The notes below the pieces were generated by a model. That model worked only from the letters and a program-made list of their open reading frames with translations. It ran no database searches and was not told the origin of the DNA. A DNA stretch of 64,000 nt from contig NZ_MNPW01000001.1 in the NCBI RefSeq assembly GCF_001983175.1, positions 248,001-312,000 of the forward strand. The letters are read 5' to 3'. The stretch is from Pseudomonas cedrina subsp. cedrina. Its GTDB lineage: Bacteria; Pseudomonadota; Gammaproteobacteria; Pseudomonadales; Pseudomonadaceae. Shown piece by piece: positions 17,202 to 26,483 of this stretch (its first letter is position 1; each line of letters starts with the position of its first letter). The translations under genes were made by a program, and so were the position numbers.

Positions 17202-17432
17202 ATGCAAAGCATCCCCACGCATACCCTCTTCACTGTCATCCCCGGCTCCTCTACCGAAACCCTGCTGATCAACAGCTACGAAACCGTCTGCTCCGTCAGT
17301 ACCTTGTTGCTCGACCTGTCCGAAGACCTCGCCGGACAACAACGCGATGTTGCCCTGGCTATTCATCAGCTAAGCGAGCTGAGTGTATTGCTGGTAGGCA
17401 AAGCGATGGACCAGCACACCCCACGCTGCTAA
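17202..17432 (+). CDS. Small DUF3077/DUF6124-like protein
   Basis: A 76-residue protein starting MQSIPTHTLFTVIPGSSTET and ending in KAMDQHTPRC. The LFTV-PG-s-EtLL beginning followed by two amphipathic helices resembles the small DUF3077/DUF6124-type proteins frequent in plant-associated Pseudomonas. No function is known. The Met at 17202 is preferred to one 11 codons earlier because the family pattern begins there, although the ribosome site is weak. It is preceded by the structured leader and followed by a REP pair. Confidence 0.65.
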   Translation: MQSIPTHTLFTVIPGSSTETLLINSYETVCSVSTLLLDLSEDLAGQQRDVALAIHQLSELSVLLVGKAMDQHTPRC

Positions 17433-17448
17433 AGCCGAGCACGGTCAG

Positions 17449-17537
17449 TGTGGGAGCTGGCTTGCCTGCGATGGCAGTGGGACAGACAATGATGTGTTGC
17501 CTGATACACCGCTATCGCAGGCAAGCCAGCTCCCACA
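17449..17537. repeat. REP pair (REPIN), TGGCTTGCCTGCGAT type
   Basis: A standard inverted pair of about 89 bp between the small DUF3077-like gene and the GST gene. Confidence 0.95.
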
Positions 17538-17606
17538 TTCTACTCTGCTCGCTTAACCACCACGGTGCCTGCTAGATTGGCTGCTCTCAAATGCCAGGAA
17601 AGCACC

Positions 17607-18239
17607 ATGGGACACTCACTGAAAATCTTGGGCCGCGCCTCTTCCATCAATGTGCGCAAAGTCCTCTGGACCTGCCAGGAACTGGGCATCGACTACGTGC
17701 GCGAAGACTGGGGCATCGGCTTCAAGCCCACCCAGTCCGCCGAATTCCTCGCACTGAACCCCAATGCCCAGGTGCCGGTGCTGATCGACGACCATGGCGT
17801 GCTCTGGGAGTCCAACACCATCTGCCGCTACCTCGTCGGCCTCTACCAACGTCACGACTTGCTGCCCGTCGAGCCGGCGCCACGCGCGCAGGTCGAGCAA
17901 TGGATGGACTGGCAAGCCACCGAACTCAATCGCGCCTGGGGCGACGCCTTCCCGGCGTTGGTGCGCAACAACCCCGACGGCCTGGACGCAGCGCAAATAG
18001 CCGCCGCCGTGCAGGTCTGGAACGACAAGATGGGCATCCTGGAACAGCAGCTTGCGCGCACCGGCGCCTATGTGGCCGGCGATGAATTCACCCTCGCCGA
18101 CATCCTGATCGGCCTCTCGGTGCACCGCTGGCAGATGACTCCGATGCAGCGCCCGCCCTACCCGGCCGTTGCAGCGTATTACCAGCGCTTGAGCCAGCAC
18201 AAAGGCTTCCAGACCTTCGCCCTCGACGGTCACAACTGA
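17607..18239 (+). CDS. Glutathione S-transferase
   Basis: A 210-residue cytosolic GST. The N-terminal thioredoxin-like domain (residues about 1-80) has SSINVRKVLWTCQELGIDY, the cis-proline in NAQVPVLID and the glutathione-contacting W-ES-NTICRYL. The C-terminal helical domain has DEFTLADILIGLSVHRW. AGGAAAG upstream of the ATG sets the start; 14 further upstream codons are not supported. It is 16 bp ahead of a uronate-dehydrogenase-like gene and may be co-transcribed. Substrate unknown. Confidence 0.9.
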   Translation: MGHSLKILGRASSINVRKVLWTCQELGIDYVREDWGIGFKPTQSAEFLALNPNAQVPVLIDDHGVLWESNTICRYLVGLYQRHDLLPVEPAPRAQVEQWMDWQATELNRAWGDAFPALVRNNPDGLDAAQIAAAVQVWNDKMGILEQQLARTGAYVAGDEFTLADILIGLSVHRWQMTPMQRPPYPAVAAYYQRLSQHKGFQTFALDGHN

Positions 18240-18255
18240 CAACAAGGAATACACC

Positions 18256-18993
18256 GTGAAAGGACTCAACGTACTGCTCACCGGCGCCTGCGGCAGAATC
18301 GGCAAGACGTTTTTCGAAGCCTCGAAAGACCGCTACCGCTTCACCCTCACCGACCGTATCGCGCCGGGCTTCGAGGTGGGCGAGCACCGCTTCGTGCACG
18401 CCGACCTTAGCGATAAATCATGCCTGGGTGCCCTGCTCGACGGCATCGACGTGATCGTGCACCTGTCGGGCATTCCCCACGCCAGCGCCTCGTTCGACGA
18501 ATTACTGCCCAACAACATCCTCGCCACCACTTACCTGTTCGAAGCCGCCGTGGCGGCGGGTGTAAAACGCCTGGTGTTCGCCAGCAGCGCGCAAACCATC
18601 GAAGGCTACCCGGTGGACCGGCAAATCACGCCCGGCATGCAGGTCATGCCCGCCAACCTGTACGGCGTGAGCAAATGCTACGGCGAGGCGCTGTGCGGTT
18701 TCTATGCGGCAAAAACCGCGCTGTCGACGATTGCGCTGCGCATCGGCGCCTTCGAACTCCCCGAGACCCACGACCTTAACAACGCCCGCGACCTCAGCGC
18801 CTGGCTCAGCCCACGGGATGCGGTGCAATTGCTGCAACGTTCGGTGGAGGCCGAGGGCGTGAAACACCTGATCGCCCATGGCATCTCCAACAACCGCTTC
18901 AAGCGCCTGGACTTGAGCGAAACCACGCGGGTGCTGGGTTATCAACCGGTTGACGATGCTTTCGAGTGTTTCAAGATTCCCATCACTTATTAA
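18256..18993 (+). CDS. NAD-dependent epimerase/dehydratase, uronate-dehydrogenase-like
   Basis: A 245-residue extended-SDR protein with the Rossmann motif TGACGRIGK at residues about 9-17 and the catalytic Tyr-x3-Lys in YGVSKCYGE. The order of blocks (VIVHLSGIPH, RLVFASSAQTIEGYP, STIALRIGAFELPE, DLSAWLSPRDAVQLL) resembles uronate dehydrogenases, which oxidise glucuronate or galacturonate with NAD+. The start is GTG, with AAGGAA upstream. The sugar-porter MFS 140 bp downstream fits a sugar-acid role, but the substrate is not proven. Confidence 0.8.
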   Translation: MKGLNVLLTGACGRIGKTFFEASKDRYRFTLTDRIAPGFEVGEHRFVHADLSDKSCLGALLDGIDVIVHLSGIPHASASFDELLPNNILATTYLFEAAVAAGVKRLVFASSAQTIEGYPVDRQITPGMQVMPANLYGVSKCYGEALCGFYAAKTALSTIALRIGAFELPETHDLNNARDLSAWLSPRDAVQLLQRSVEAEGVKHLIAHGISNNRFKRLDLSETTRVLGYQPVDDAFECFKIPITY

Positions 18994-19133
18994 CCGCTGC
19001 GCCATAAAACGTTGGAATAAAAAGACTTTGCGCAATAAATCGGTGAATAGGCAGCCAGACATACTCGATTTCACAAGCATCGATTTCCGTTAGCCCGCTA
19101 AGATTCCAGGCAACTGCCCCTGGAATCGCCCCT

Positions 19134-20549
19134 ATGTCCACGATTACCCACGCTGCCACGGACGGCCTCGACCCGATCCGTGCCGCCCATATCAGCGCAC
19201 GCATCGACCGCCTGCCCGCCGTTGCTACGGTCTGGCGCCTGGTGGCGCTCCTATCGATTGGCGGCTTTTTCGAGCTGTATGACCTGTTCCAGACCGCCTA
19301 TATCAGCCCTGGCCTGATCAGCGACGGAATTTTCCACACCGGCAGCCAAGGTGTGTTTGGCTTCTCCGACCAGGCTGCGTTCGCCTCGGCGACCTTCCTG
19401 GGCCTGTTCCTCGGCGCCAGCCTGCTCAGCCCCATCGCCGACCGCTTCGGGCGCCGGGCGATCTTCACCTTCGCGCTGATCTGGTACACCGTCGCCACGG
19501 TGCTGATGGGCATCCAGACGTCCGCCCTGGGCATCATCTGCATGCGCTTTCTGGTGGGCATCGGGCTAGGCATCGAACTGGTCACCATCGACGCCTACCT
19601 CTCGGAACTGGTGCCCAAGCGCATGCGCAGTTCGGCGTTTGCCTTTGCGTTTTTTATCCAGTTTCTATCGGTGCCGACGGTGGCGTTGATGTCGTGGTGG
19701 CTGGTGCCGCAGGCGCCGTTCGGGGTCTCGGGCTGGCGTTGGGTGGTGCTAAGCAGCGCGGTGTTTGCGCTGTTTATCTGGCAACTGCGCAAGCGCCTGC
19801 CGGAATCACCGCGCTGGCTCGCGCAAAAAGGCCGTTTCGAGCAAGCCGATGCGATCATGGACAGCCTGGAGGCACGCTGCCTGAAGGATCACGGCAAGCC
19901 CTTGGATGCCCCCGAACCCGAAGCCGTCAGCGTGCAGGGCAGTGGCCGTTTTGCCGATATCTGGCAACCGCCCTACCGCCGCCGCGCGTTGATGCTGATC
20001 GTGTTTCATGTGTTCCAGGCCATCGGCTTTTTCGGCTTCGGCAACTGGCTGCCGGCGCTCCTGTCGGGCCAGGGGGTGAGCGTGACCCACAGCTTGCTCT
20101 ACGCGTTCATCATCACCCTCGCCTACCCGCTGGGGCCGCTGCTGTTTGTGAAAGTGACCAATCGTTTTGAGAACAAATGGCAAATCGTCGGCTCGGCCCT
20201 GGGCGCGGTGATCTTCGGCAGCCTGTTTGCCCTGCAAACCACGGCGGTGGGCCTGGTGTTTTGCGGGGTGATGATCACCTTCTGCAACGCCTGGCTGAGT
20301 TTCAGTTATCACTCGTATCAAAGTGAACTGTTCCCCACCAATATCCGCGCAAGGGCGGTAGGCTTCTGCTATTCATTCAGCCGCTTGTCCACGGTGTTCA
20401 GCAGCCTGTTGATCGGCTTTATCCTCGAACACCTGGGCACGCCGGGCGTGTTGGCGTTCATTGCCAGCAGTATGTTGATCGTGATGATCACCATCAGTTG
20501 GTTCGGGCCGCGTACGCGTAACCTGGCGCTGGAAAATATTGCCCATTGA
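19134..20549 (+). CDS. MFS transporter, sugar-porter/metabolite:H+ symporter type
   Basis: A 471-residue inner-membrane protein with about 12 helices. The MFS motif DRFGRRAIF follows helix 2, and the sugar-porter signature PESPRWLAQKGR follows helix 6. A hydrophilic N-terminal stretch of some 35 residues precedes the first helix. It resembles YgcS/YdjE-like metabolite symporters. Neighbourhood with a uronate-dehydrogenase-like enzyme suggests a sugar acid or related substrate, which is inference. Confidence 0.87.
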   Translation: MSTITHAATDGLDPIRAAHISARIDRLPAVATVWRLVALLSIGGFFELYDLFQTAYISPGLISDGIFHTGSQGVFGFSDQAAFASATFLGLFLGASLLSPIADRFGRRAIFTFALIWYTVATVLMGIQTSALGIICMRFLVGIGLGIELVTIDAYLSELVPKRMRSSAFAFAFFIQFLSVPTVALMSWWLVPQAPFGVSGWRWVVLSSAVFALFIWQLRKRLPESPRWLAQKGRFEQADAIMDSLEARCLKDHGKPLDAPEPEAVSVQGSGRFADIWQPPYRRRALMLIVFHVFQAIGFFGFGNWLPALLSGQGVSVTHSLLYAFIITLAYPLGPLLFVKVTNRFENKWQIVGSALGAVIFGSLFALQTTAVGLVFCGVMITFCNAWLSFSYHSYQSELFPTNIRARAVGFCYSFSRLSTVFSSLLIGFILEHLGTPGVLAFIASSMLIVMITISWFGPRTRNLALENIAH

Positions 20550-20682
20550 CGGCAATGGTTGACCGCATGCGCGACACTATTTGCCGCGACGGCCACACCA
20601 TCCTCAATAAAACCGGGCACTTTGCACACGGCACGCTATTTGCTCCACCTGTGGCACCAAACATATTCCCAGGTGACCGATC

Positions 20683-21174
20683 ATGCTGGTTAACAACAAC
20701 ACCCAAGCCGTGTCGACCGTTCAACAGATCAAGCGGCCCGACATGGATCCGGCCAACGCCGCCGCCAGCGCGCTGTACAGCGGTGCCTTGCAAGCGGCGC
20801 AGCAAAGCACGATCGTACCGGCCGCGCAGAAGGATCTGGACAAGGCCACCGACCGCATCGACGAAGCCTTCGCCAAAACCCGCGTGCAATTGCAGACCAG
20901 CACTGCGGATGTGCCGGCGACCAGTGCCACGTCTTCGGCGCGCGCTGAGTTCACCGACTACATGAGCAAATCCCCGGGCGAACGCATCCGTGAGCAATTG
21001 CTCAAGGAACAGGGGCTGACCGAGGCGGATGTGCAGAACATGTCCCAGGAAAAGCAGGACGCGATTTCCAAACAGGTGGCCGAGCGGTTGAAGCAGCAGC
21101 AAGAGCAGCAGGTCGCCGCGAAAACCGTTGACCCGCAGGCGCAGGCGGTGAAAGAAACCCTGGCCGCGATCTAA
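20683..21174 (+). CDS. Hypothetical protein, helical, Gln/Ala-rich
   Basis: A 163-residue protein not recognised as a named family. It starts MLVNNNTQAVSTVQQIKRPD, is rich in Ala, Gln and Ser, and its second half (EFTDYMSKSPGERIREQLLK, then QGLTEADVQNM and KQVAERLKQQQEQQVAAKT) is predicted to be helical and possibly coiled. There is no signal peptide or membrane segment, so it is probably cytoplasmic or exported by a non-Sec route. It is monocistronic, and codon use matches the neighbours. Confidence 0.75.
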   Translation: MLVNNNTQAVSTVQQIKRPDMDPANAAASALYSGALQAAQQSTIVPAAQKDLDKATDRIDEAFAKTRVQLQTSTADVPATSATSSARAEFTDYMSKSPGERIREQLLKEQGLTEADVQNMSQEKQDAISKQVAERLKQQQEQQVAAKTVDPQAQAVKETLAAI

Positions 21175-21209
21175 GGCTCAGCGCTGATCAAATGTCCAAA
21201 CTTGGTTTT

Positions 21210-21297
21210 TGTGGGAGCTGGCTTGCCTGCGATGACATCACCTCGGTACAACCGAAATACCGAGGCGTCTGCATCGCAGGCAAGCCAGCTCCCACAT
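21210..21297. repeat. REP pair (REPIN), TGGCTTGCCTGCGAT type
   Basis: Standard inverted arms, about 88 bp, with a CCTCGGTA/TACCGAGG inner stem as in the copy at 13482. Confidence 0.95.
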
Positions 21298-21385
21298 TGA
21301 CTGGGTTACCAGATTGGCTGCAACTGCGAGGCCACTGGTCCCGTCAGCATCGTTATAAAACGCTGAAGGGGAACGGTCAGGGGGC

Positions 21386-21502
21386 TCAGTGCCCGAACAG
21401 GCCTGCCTCGGATTTCTTGGTCTTTTTGTCGGCGCGTTTTTCATCGGCGGTCTTTGCCGGTTTTTTCTTCGCGGCTTTCTTTGAATCCATACCTTTGGCC
21501 AT
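21386..21502 (-). CDS. Very small Lys-rich protein
   Basis: A 38-residue, highly basic protein: MAKGMDSKKAAKKKPAKTAD, then EKRADKKTKKSEAGLFGH. GGAG lies 9 bases before the ATG. About a third of residues are Lys, similar in flavour to small nucleic-acid-associated proteins of pseudomonads, but no family is recognised. The longer frame extending to 21661 is not credible. Confidence 0.65.
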   Translation of the reverse strand: MAKGMDSKKAAKKKPAKTADEKRADKKTKKSEAGLFGH

Positions 21503-21605
21503 GATGCGTACTCCACTAACGGGGATGAAGCACAGGGTATAACACCTATCGCCTGGCTCAAGGCGCTTATAATCTGCCCCCCTTGATAAAGCCTGCTTGA
21601 ATACC

Positions 21606-22028
21606 ATGCCTGAATTGAACCTCGAACCGCTGGCAGAGCCCCTGTGGCCGCTGCTGAACAAGTTTTACCGCAGCCATAATTCGTCGATGAAGGCGCTCAA
21701 GGGCGGGCGTTTGTGGGTGGCGCGGGTGGATGGGATTGTGGCGGGGGTGTGCCTGACGCCGGTGGTGGGTGGGCAGTGGTTGACCGGAGTGTTTGTTGAC
21801 CCGGCTTACCGCGGTCAGGGCTTGGCGTCGCGGTTGATTGGCGAGGCGGTAGCCGATGTTGACGGCACGGTATGGCTGCTGTGCCACCCTGGCCTGGAAG
21901 GGTTGTACCGGCGCATGGGGTTCTCCCAGGACACCGTGTTGCCGCAATCCCTCAGCGAGCGGCTGGTGCGTTACAGGCGTAATAAGCCGATGATTGCGAT
22001 GGGTTTGGATGCCCTGCCTGAACGCTGA
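21606..22028 (+). CDS. GNAT-family N-acetyltransferase
   Basis: A 140-residue GNAT protein. The CoA-binding motif A is in GVFVDPAYRGQGLASRLIGE (about residues 60-80), followed by LLCHPGLEGLYRRMGF. The Met at 21606 is chosen over a TTG three codons earlier. Substrate unknown. It is followed by a REP pair and is convergent with def. Confidence 0.88.
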   Translation: MPELNLEPLAEPLWPLLNKFYRSHNSSMKALKGGRLWVARVDGIVAGVCLTPVVGGQWLTGVFVDPAYRGQGLASRLIGEAVADVDGTVWLLCHPGLEGLYRRMGFSQDTVLPQSLSERLVRYRRNKPMIAMGLDALPER

Positions 22029-22032
22029 ACCC

Positions 22033-22122
22033 TGTGGGAGCTGGCTTGCCTGCGATGGCGGCGTGTCAGTCACTACTGGTTTTTCTGAACCACCGCCATC
22101 GCAGGCAAGCCAGCTCCCACAT
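22033..22122. repeat. REP pair (REPIN), TGGCTTGCCTGCGAT type
   Basis: A standard inverted pair, about 90 bp, between a GNAT gene and def (convergent). Confidence 0.95.
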
Positions 22123-22127
22123 TATTG

Positions 22128-22667
22128 TTATTCGTCTACTGCGGGATCCAGCTCCGGAAACATCACCTCGATAAACCCGAATTTGCTGAAATCGGTAATC
22201 CGCGACGGGTACAGCCGGCCGATCAAATGATCGCATTCGTGCTGCACCACCCGCGCGTGGAAGCCATCGGCGAAACGCACGATAGGTTCGCCCTTCGGAT
22301 CGAAGCCTTCGTAACGAATCTGCTGGTAACGGTCCACGGCACCGCGCAAACCGGGCACGGACAGGCAACCTTCGTAACCCTCTTCCAGCACCGGGCTCAG
22401 TGGCGTGATCAGCGGGTTGATCAGGATAGTCTGCGGCACCGGCGGCGCATCGGGGTAGCGTTCGCTGGCCTCGAAACCAAAGATCACCAATTGCAGGTCA
22501 ACACCGATCTGCGGCGCGGCCAGGCCAACGCCGCCCACGTGCTCCATGGTCTGGAACATGTCATCGATCAATTGCCACAGCTCGGGGCTGTCGAACATTT
22601 CGGGCGGAACCGGTGGCGCGATACGCAGCAGGCGTTCATCGCCCATTTTCAGGATTTCACGAATCAT
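22128..22667 (-). CDS. def: Peptide deformylase
   Basis: A 179-residue metalloenzyme that removes the formyl group from nascent N-termini. The three family motifs are intact: GVGLAAPQ (residues 46-53), EGCLS (99-103, Cys101 as metal ligand) and HECDH (143-147, two His ligands and the catalytic Glu). It is probably a second deformylase, because the usual def-fmt pair is elsewhere in Pseudomonas genomes. It overlaps the upstream YihY gene by 4 bp (ATGA). Confidence 0.93.
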   Translation of the reverse strand: MIREILKMGDERLLRIAPPVPPEMFDSPELWQLIDDMFQTMEHVGGVGLAAPQIGVDLQLVIFGFEASERYPDAPPVPQTILINPLITPLSPVLEEGYEGCLSVPGLRGAVDRYQQIRYEGFDPKGEPIVRFADGFHARVVQHECDHLIGRLYPSRITDFSKFGFIEVMFPELDPAVDE

Positions 22668-23620
22668 CGGTCAGGCTCGGAGGGGTTGGTCTTCAGGGAA
22701 TGGTCTCGGGCCAGGCCGGAGACATGCTGCTTTTCTATGGGCTCAGGGTCATCGATGTGCTTGTCACCTGCGTCTTTGCCTTCGGCCGACATGTGTTCGA
22801 TCACCGCATTCATTTCCGCGCCCAGCAACAGCACGGCGGCAGAAATATAGAAGTACAGGAGCAGCACAATGATTGCGCCGATACTGCCATACATGGCGTT
22901 GTAGTCGGCAAAGGTCTTGACGTAGTAGCCAAAACCCAGGGACGCGACGATCCAGACCACCACCGCCAGCACCGAACCAGGGGTGATGAAGCGGAACTCC
23001 TGCTCGACGTCCGGCATCACGTAGTACATGAGGGCCACGGCAAACATCAGCAGGATCACGATCAACGGCCAGCGCACGATGGTCCACACGGTGACCATGA
23101 ATTCCTGCATGCCGATCTGCGCGGCGATCCACTCCATCACCTGCGGGCCAAGCACCATCAGCGCAGCGGCGGCCAGCAACATGCCGGCGATGCCGACCGT
23201 GTAGAAAATCGACAGCGGAAAGCGCTTCCAGATCGGCCGGCCTTCGACCACGTCGTAAGCGGCATTCATCGCGCTCATCATCAGGCGCACGCCGGCCGAC
23301 GCCGTCCATAATGCAATCACGATACCCACCGACAGCAAGCCACCCTTGGACTGCTGCAACTGGTCAATCACCGGGTTGACCTGCTCCAGGGCCTGGGGCG
23401 GCAACACCAGCTCGGACTGCATCCGCAACCAGCTGAAGAAGTCCGGCAAGTGCAGGAAACCGATCAGCGCAATCAGGAACAGCAGGAAAGGAAACAGCGA
23501 GAACAGCATCTGGTAGGCCAGCGCCGAGGCATAGGTGGGCATTTCGTCATCGACGAATTCCTTGACGGTGCGCACCAGCACCTTATGCAGCTTCAGACCA
23601 GCGAGTACGGGGAAAATCAT
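22664..23620 (-). CDS. YihY/virulence factor BrkB family membrane protein
   Basis: A 318-residue inner-membrane protein with about six helices. The family blocks are [71 protein letters not shown] and [26 protein letters not shown]. The C-terminal 40 residues are hydrophilic. The function of the family is unsettled; it was once mis-assigned as RNase BN. Stop and start overlap with def (ATGA) suggests one transcript. Confidence 0.88.
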   Translation of the reverse strand: MIFPVLAGLKLHKVLVRTVKEFVDDEMPTYASALAYQMLFSLFPFLLFLIALIGFLHLPDFFSWLRMQSELVLPPQALEQVNPVIDQLQQSKGGLLSVGIVIALWTASAGVRLMMSAMNAAYDVVEGRPIWKRFPLSIFYTVGIAGMLLAAAALMVLGPQVMEWIAAQIGMQEFMVTVWTIVRWPLIVILLMFAVALMYYVMPDVEQEFRFITPGSVLAVVVWIVASLGFGYYVKTFADYNAMYGSIGAIIVLLLYFYISAAVLLLGAEMNAVIEHMSAEGKDAGDKHIDDPEPIEKQHVSGLARDHSLKTNPSEPDR

Positions 23621-23743
23621 AGCGTCTCCTTTCGCCGCAAAGGTTGAGTTGGGGCGACTCAGGGGCCGTTTTCTACATCAAAGTAGCCCATTTGGCGACT
23701 TTGAAACAATTGCGAAAGTTTAGTTGCACAAACGGATATAAAA

Positions 23744-23765
23744 ACGGCCATCCGTGGATGGCCGT
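23744..23765 (-). terminator. Terminator after csbD
   Basis: A perfect 10-bp stem (ACGGCCATCC/GGATGGCCGT, 2-nt loop) is followed on the minus strand by TTTTTAT. It terminates the csbD-like gene. Confidence 0.9.
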
Positions 23766-23796
23766 CGGGCTGCTGGGGTGAGCCAGCCGAAGCGCC

Positions 23797-23982
23797 TTAT
23801 TCGGTCGCTTTCTTGACTGCATCCTTGGTCTTGCCAACGGCTTGCTGCGCTTCGCCTTTCTTTTCCTGGACTACGCCTTCAGCACGCAGTTTGTCGTTAT
23901 CCGTGGCTTTACCGACACCTTGCTTGACGTTACCGACGGCTTCGTTCGCCATGCCTTTTACCTTATCGGAAGTGCTGCCCAT
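23797..23982 (-). CDS. CsbD-family stress protein
   Basis: A 61-residue CsbD-type protein: [20 protein letters not shown], followed by [21 protein letters not shown] and a repeat-like [14 protein letters not shown]. These small, hydrophilic, probably disordered proteins are induced by general stress in many bacteria; molecular role unknown. GGAGTAATACC precedes the ATG. It is monocistronic with its own terminator. Confidence 0.9.
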   Translation of the reverse strand: MGSTSDKVKGMANEAVGNVKQGVGKATDNDKLRAEGVVQEKKGEAQQAVGKTKDAVKKATE

Positions 23983-24183
23983 GGTATTACTCCTGATAAC
24001 AATCAAATGGTTTTGGTCACTACGTAGCGGTTGACCTGAAGCGAAGCGCCAGAGTTTCAATTATTTTCAAGGGGAGCATTTCATCGTCAGCGGCAGTTTG
24101 GGCTTTATGTTTTGCGGCCAACCCACGAGAATGCCCGGCACATTCAGGCTATAACGCTGAATAACAGATCCCGTAGGAAGGTT

Positions 24184-24561
24184 ATGAAACTCAATAAAGC
24201 ACAGGCCATCGCCCGCAGAAACACCGAACTGGGCGGTGCCGTACTCGGCGTCAACAACTGCCACTTCACCGACCTGGACCCCAAACGCAACATCTGGTGG
24301 TTCGACCTGCCGCTGGGTCGTATTGCCGTGGGCCAGTTCGAATGGATCCATCTGCTGATGCACAACGCCGAGGCCGACCAGTTGCTGCACCTGAAAGTGC
24401 CGACGGCGTTCCTGCGTGAGAACCTCGAAGGGCTGGTGGTGCGCAATGCGGGCAAGCGCAAGCCTGAGATCACACTGGAGCTGAGCGCCGACAAGGATTC
24501 GTTCCTCAAGGATGTGCGCCCGGCCGGGGCCGGGATCAACTTCGCGCAGTTCTCCCAGTAA
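24184..24561 (+). CDS. Hypothetical protein of about 125 residues
   Basis: A 125-residue soluble protein, beginning MKLNKAQAIARRNTELGGAV with a central NIWWFDLPLGRIAVGQFEWI and a DSFLKDVRPAGAGINFAQF end. No domain recognised. TAGGAAGG immediately upstream of the ATG is a strong ribosome site, and codon use is normal for the region, so it is a real gene. It is monocistronic and followed by a REP pair. Confidence 0.75.
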   Translation: MKLNKAQAIARRNTELGGAVLGVNNCHFTDLDPKRNIWWFDLPLGRIAVGQFEWIHLLMHNAEADQLLHLKVPTAFLRENLEGLVVRNAGKRKPEITLELSADKDSFLKDVRPAGAGINFAQFSQ

Positions 24562-24576
24562 CCACTCGGTCAAACC

Positions 24577-24666
24577 TGTGGGAGCGGGCTTGCTCGCGAA
24601 TGCGGTGTATCAGCTTGCATATGCATTGACTGACACTCCGCTTTCGCGAGCAAGCCCGCTCCCACA
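24577..24666. repeat. REP pair, CGGGCTTGCTCGCGA type
   Basis: Left arm TGTGGGAGCGGGCTTGCTCG and the inverted arm CGAGCAAGCCCGCTCCCACA, about 90 bp. The arm sequence differs from the CTGGCTTGCCTGCGAT type. Confidence 0.95.
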
Positions 24667-24707
24667 GTGGATTGCATTTCAAGCCAGTATCTTCAGTGCC
24701 AAAAAAA

Positions 24708-24721
24708 CCCGCTTTCGCGGG
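24708..24721 (-). terminator. Bidirectional terminator after fadD1
   Basis: Stem CCCGC-TTTC-GCGGG flanked by A7 on one side and T6 on the other. It works for fadD1 (minus strand) and could also stop reading from the plus strand. Confidence 0.88.
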
Positions 24722-24732
24722 TTTTTTATGGG

Positions 24733-26424
24733 TCACTTTTTAAGACCAAGCTTCTTCAGTTCTTCATCGCGCAACTCACGCCTCAGGATCTTGCCCACGT
24801 TCGTGGTCGGCAATGCATCACGGAACTCCACCGCCTTGGGCACCTTGTAGGCCGTGACGTTGGCACGCATATGCTCCATCACCTGCTCCTTGGTCAGGGT
24901 GGCGCCCGGCTTAACCACGATGAACAGCTTGATGTGTTCGCCGGACTTCTCGTCCGGCACGCCGATGGCGGCGCACTGCAGCACGCCCGGCAGGCCTGCC
25001 AGCACGTCTTCCAGTTCGTTGGGGTACACGTTGAAGCCCGAGACCAGGATCATGTCTTTCTTGCGGTCGACAATGCGCATGTAGCCATCGGGCTGGATGA
25101 TCGCGATGTCGCCGGTCTTCAGCCAGCCTTCGCTGTCGAGCATCTCGTCGGTGGCGTCCTGGCGCTGCCAGTAGCCCTTCATCACCTGCGGGCCCTTCAC
25201 GCACAGCTCGCCGGTTTCGCCCAGCGCGAGTTCGGTGCCGTCGTCGGCGATGACTTTGCACACGGTGGACGGTACCGGAATGCCGATGGTGCCGAGCTGG
25301 ATGTGCTGGATCGGGTTCACGGTGGCCACCGGGCTGGTTTCGGTCATGCCGTAGCCTTCGCAGATACCGCAACCGGTCACGGCTTTCCAGCGCTCGGCCG
25401 CCGCCAGTTGCAGGGCCATGCCGCCCGACAGCGTGACTTTGAGGGCGGAGAAGTCCAGCTTGCGGAACGCCTCGTTATTGCACAGCGCCACGAACAAGGT
25501 GTTCAAGCCGACAAAGCCGCTGAACTTCCACTTCGACAGCTCCTTGACCATCGCCGGCAGGTCGCGCGGGTTGCTGATCAGGATGTTGTGGTTGCCGATC
25601 AACATCATCGCCATGCAGTGAAAGGTGAACGCATAGATGTGGTAAAGCGGCAGCGGCGTGATGAGGATCTCGCACCCTTCATTGAGGTTCGACCCCATCA
25701 GCGCCTTGCATTGCAGCATGTTGGCGACCAGGTTGCGGTGGGTGAGCATCGCGCCCTTGGCCACGCCGGTGGTGCCGCCGGTATATTGCAACACGGCAAC
25801 ATCGCTGCTGGCCGGGCTGACCTCGTTGACCGCCTGGCCATGGCCCTTGGCGAGTACATCGTTGAACTTGATCGCCTTGGGCAAGTGGTACGCCGGGACC
25901 ATTTTCTTCACGTACTTGATAACGCTGTTGATCAGCAGGCGCTTGAGCGGCGGCAACAGGTCGGCAACTTCAGTGACGATCACATGCTTGACGGCGGTCT
26001 TGGGCACGACCTTTTCCGCCAGGTGCGCCATGTTGGCCAGGCACACCAGGGCCTTGGCCCCGGAATCGTTGAACTGGTGTTCCATTTCCCGCGCGGTGTA
26101 CAGCGGGTTGGTATTGACCACGATGAGGCCGGCACGAATGGCACCGAACACGGCGACCGGGTATTGCAGGACGTTGGGCAGTTGCACGGCGATGCGATCG
26201 CCGGGCTGCAGGTCGGTGTGCTGTTGCAGGTACGCGGCGAAGGCGCCGGACAATTCGTACAGCTCACCGTAGGTGAGCGTCTTGCCCAGGTTGCTGAAAG
26301 CCGGTTTGTTGGCGAAGCGCTGGCAGGATTGCTTCAATACCGCCTGAATATTCGGATACTCGTCTGGATTGATTTGTGCAGCAATCCCGGCGGGGTACTT
26401 ATCCTTCCAAAAGTCTTCGTTCAT
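24733..26424 (-). CDS. fadD1: Long-chain fatty-acid-CoA ligase FadD1
   Basis: A 563-residue acyl-CoA synthetase of the ANL superfamily, peripheral at the inner membrane. The AMP-binding P-loop-like motif YTGGTTGVAKGAMLTH is near residue 210, GYGMTETSP near 360, and the fatty-acyl signature region DSEGWLKTGDIAIIQPDGY-RIVDRKKDMI near 430-460. It activates exogenous fatty acids with ATP and CoA for beta-oxidation. It follows fadD2 on the same strand after 339 bp, the order found in P. aeruginosa, where the pair are fadD1/fadD2. Confidence 0.92.
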   Translation of the reverse strand: MNEDFWKDKYPAGIAAQINPDEYPNIQAVLKQSCQRFANKPAFSNLGKTLTYGELYELSGAFAAYLQQHTDLQPGDRIAVQLPNVLQYPVAVFGAIRAGLIVVNTNPLYTAREMEHQFNDSGAKALVCLANMAHLAEKVVPKTAVKHVIVTEVADLLPPLKRLLINSVIKYVKKMVPAYHLPKAIKFNDVLAKGHGQAVNEVSPASSDVAVLQYTGGTTGVAKGAMLTHRNLVANMLQCKALMGSNLNEGCEILITPLPLYHIYAFTFHCMAMMLIGNHNILISNPRDLPAMVKELSKWKFSGFVGLNTLFVALCNNEAFRKLDFSALKVTLSGGMALQLAAAERWKAVTGCGICEGYGMTETSPVATVNPIQHIQLGTIGIPVPSTVCKVIADDGTELALGETGELCVKGPQVMKGYWQRQDATDEMLDSEGWLKTGDIAIIQPDGYMRIVDRKKDMILVSGFNVYPNELEDVLAGLPGVLQCAAIGVPDEKSGEHIKLFIVVKPGATLTKEQVMEHMRANVTAYKVPKAVEFRDALPTTNVGKILRRELRDEELKKLGLKK

Positions 26425-26466
26425 GGAAAGCCCACTCCTCAGCGACGTCAGCGACGCGAATTCATC

Positions 26467-26483
26467 ATCGCATTTGATGCGAT
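26467..26483. promoter_or_regulatory. Palindrome upstream of fadD1
   Basis: ATCGCAT-TTG-ATGCGAT is a perfect 7-bp inverted repeat, 43 bp upstream of the fadD1 start. It could be an operator or a short 5'-leader hairpin. No known regulator is matched. Confidence 0.4.

Noticed and set aside
24577..24666. REP pair as the terminator of the upstream gene
   Set aside because: No T-run follows the stem; a separate intrinsic terminator stands at 24708-24721.
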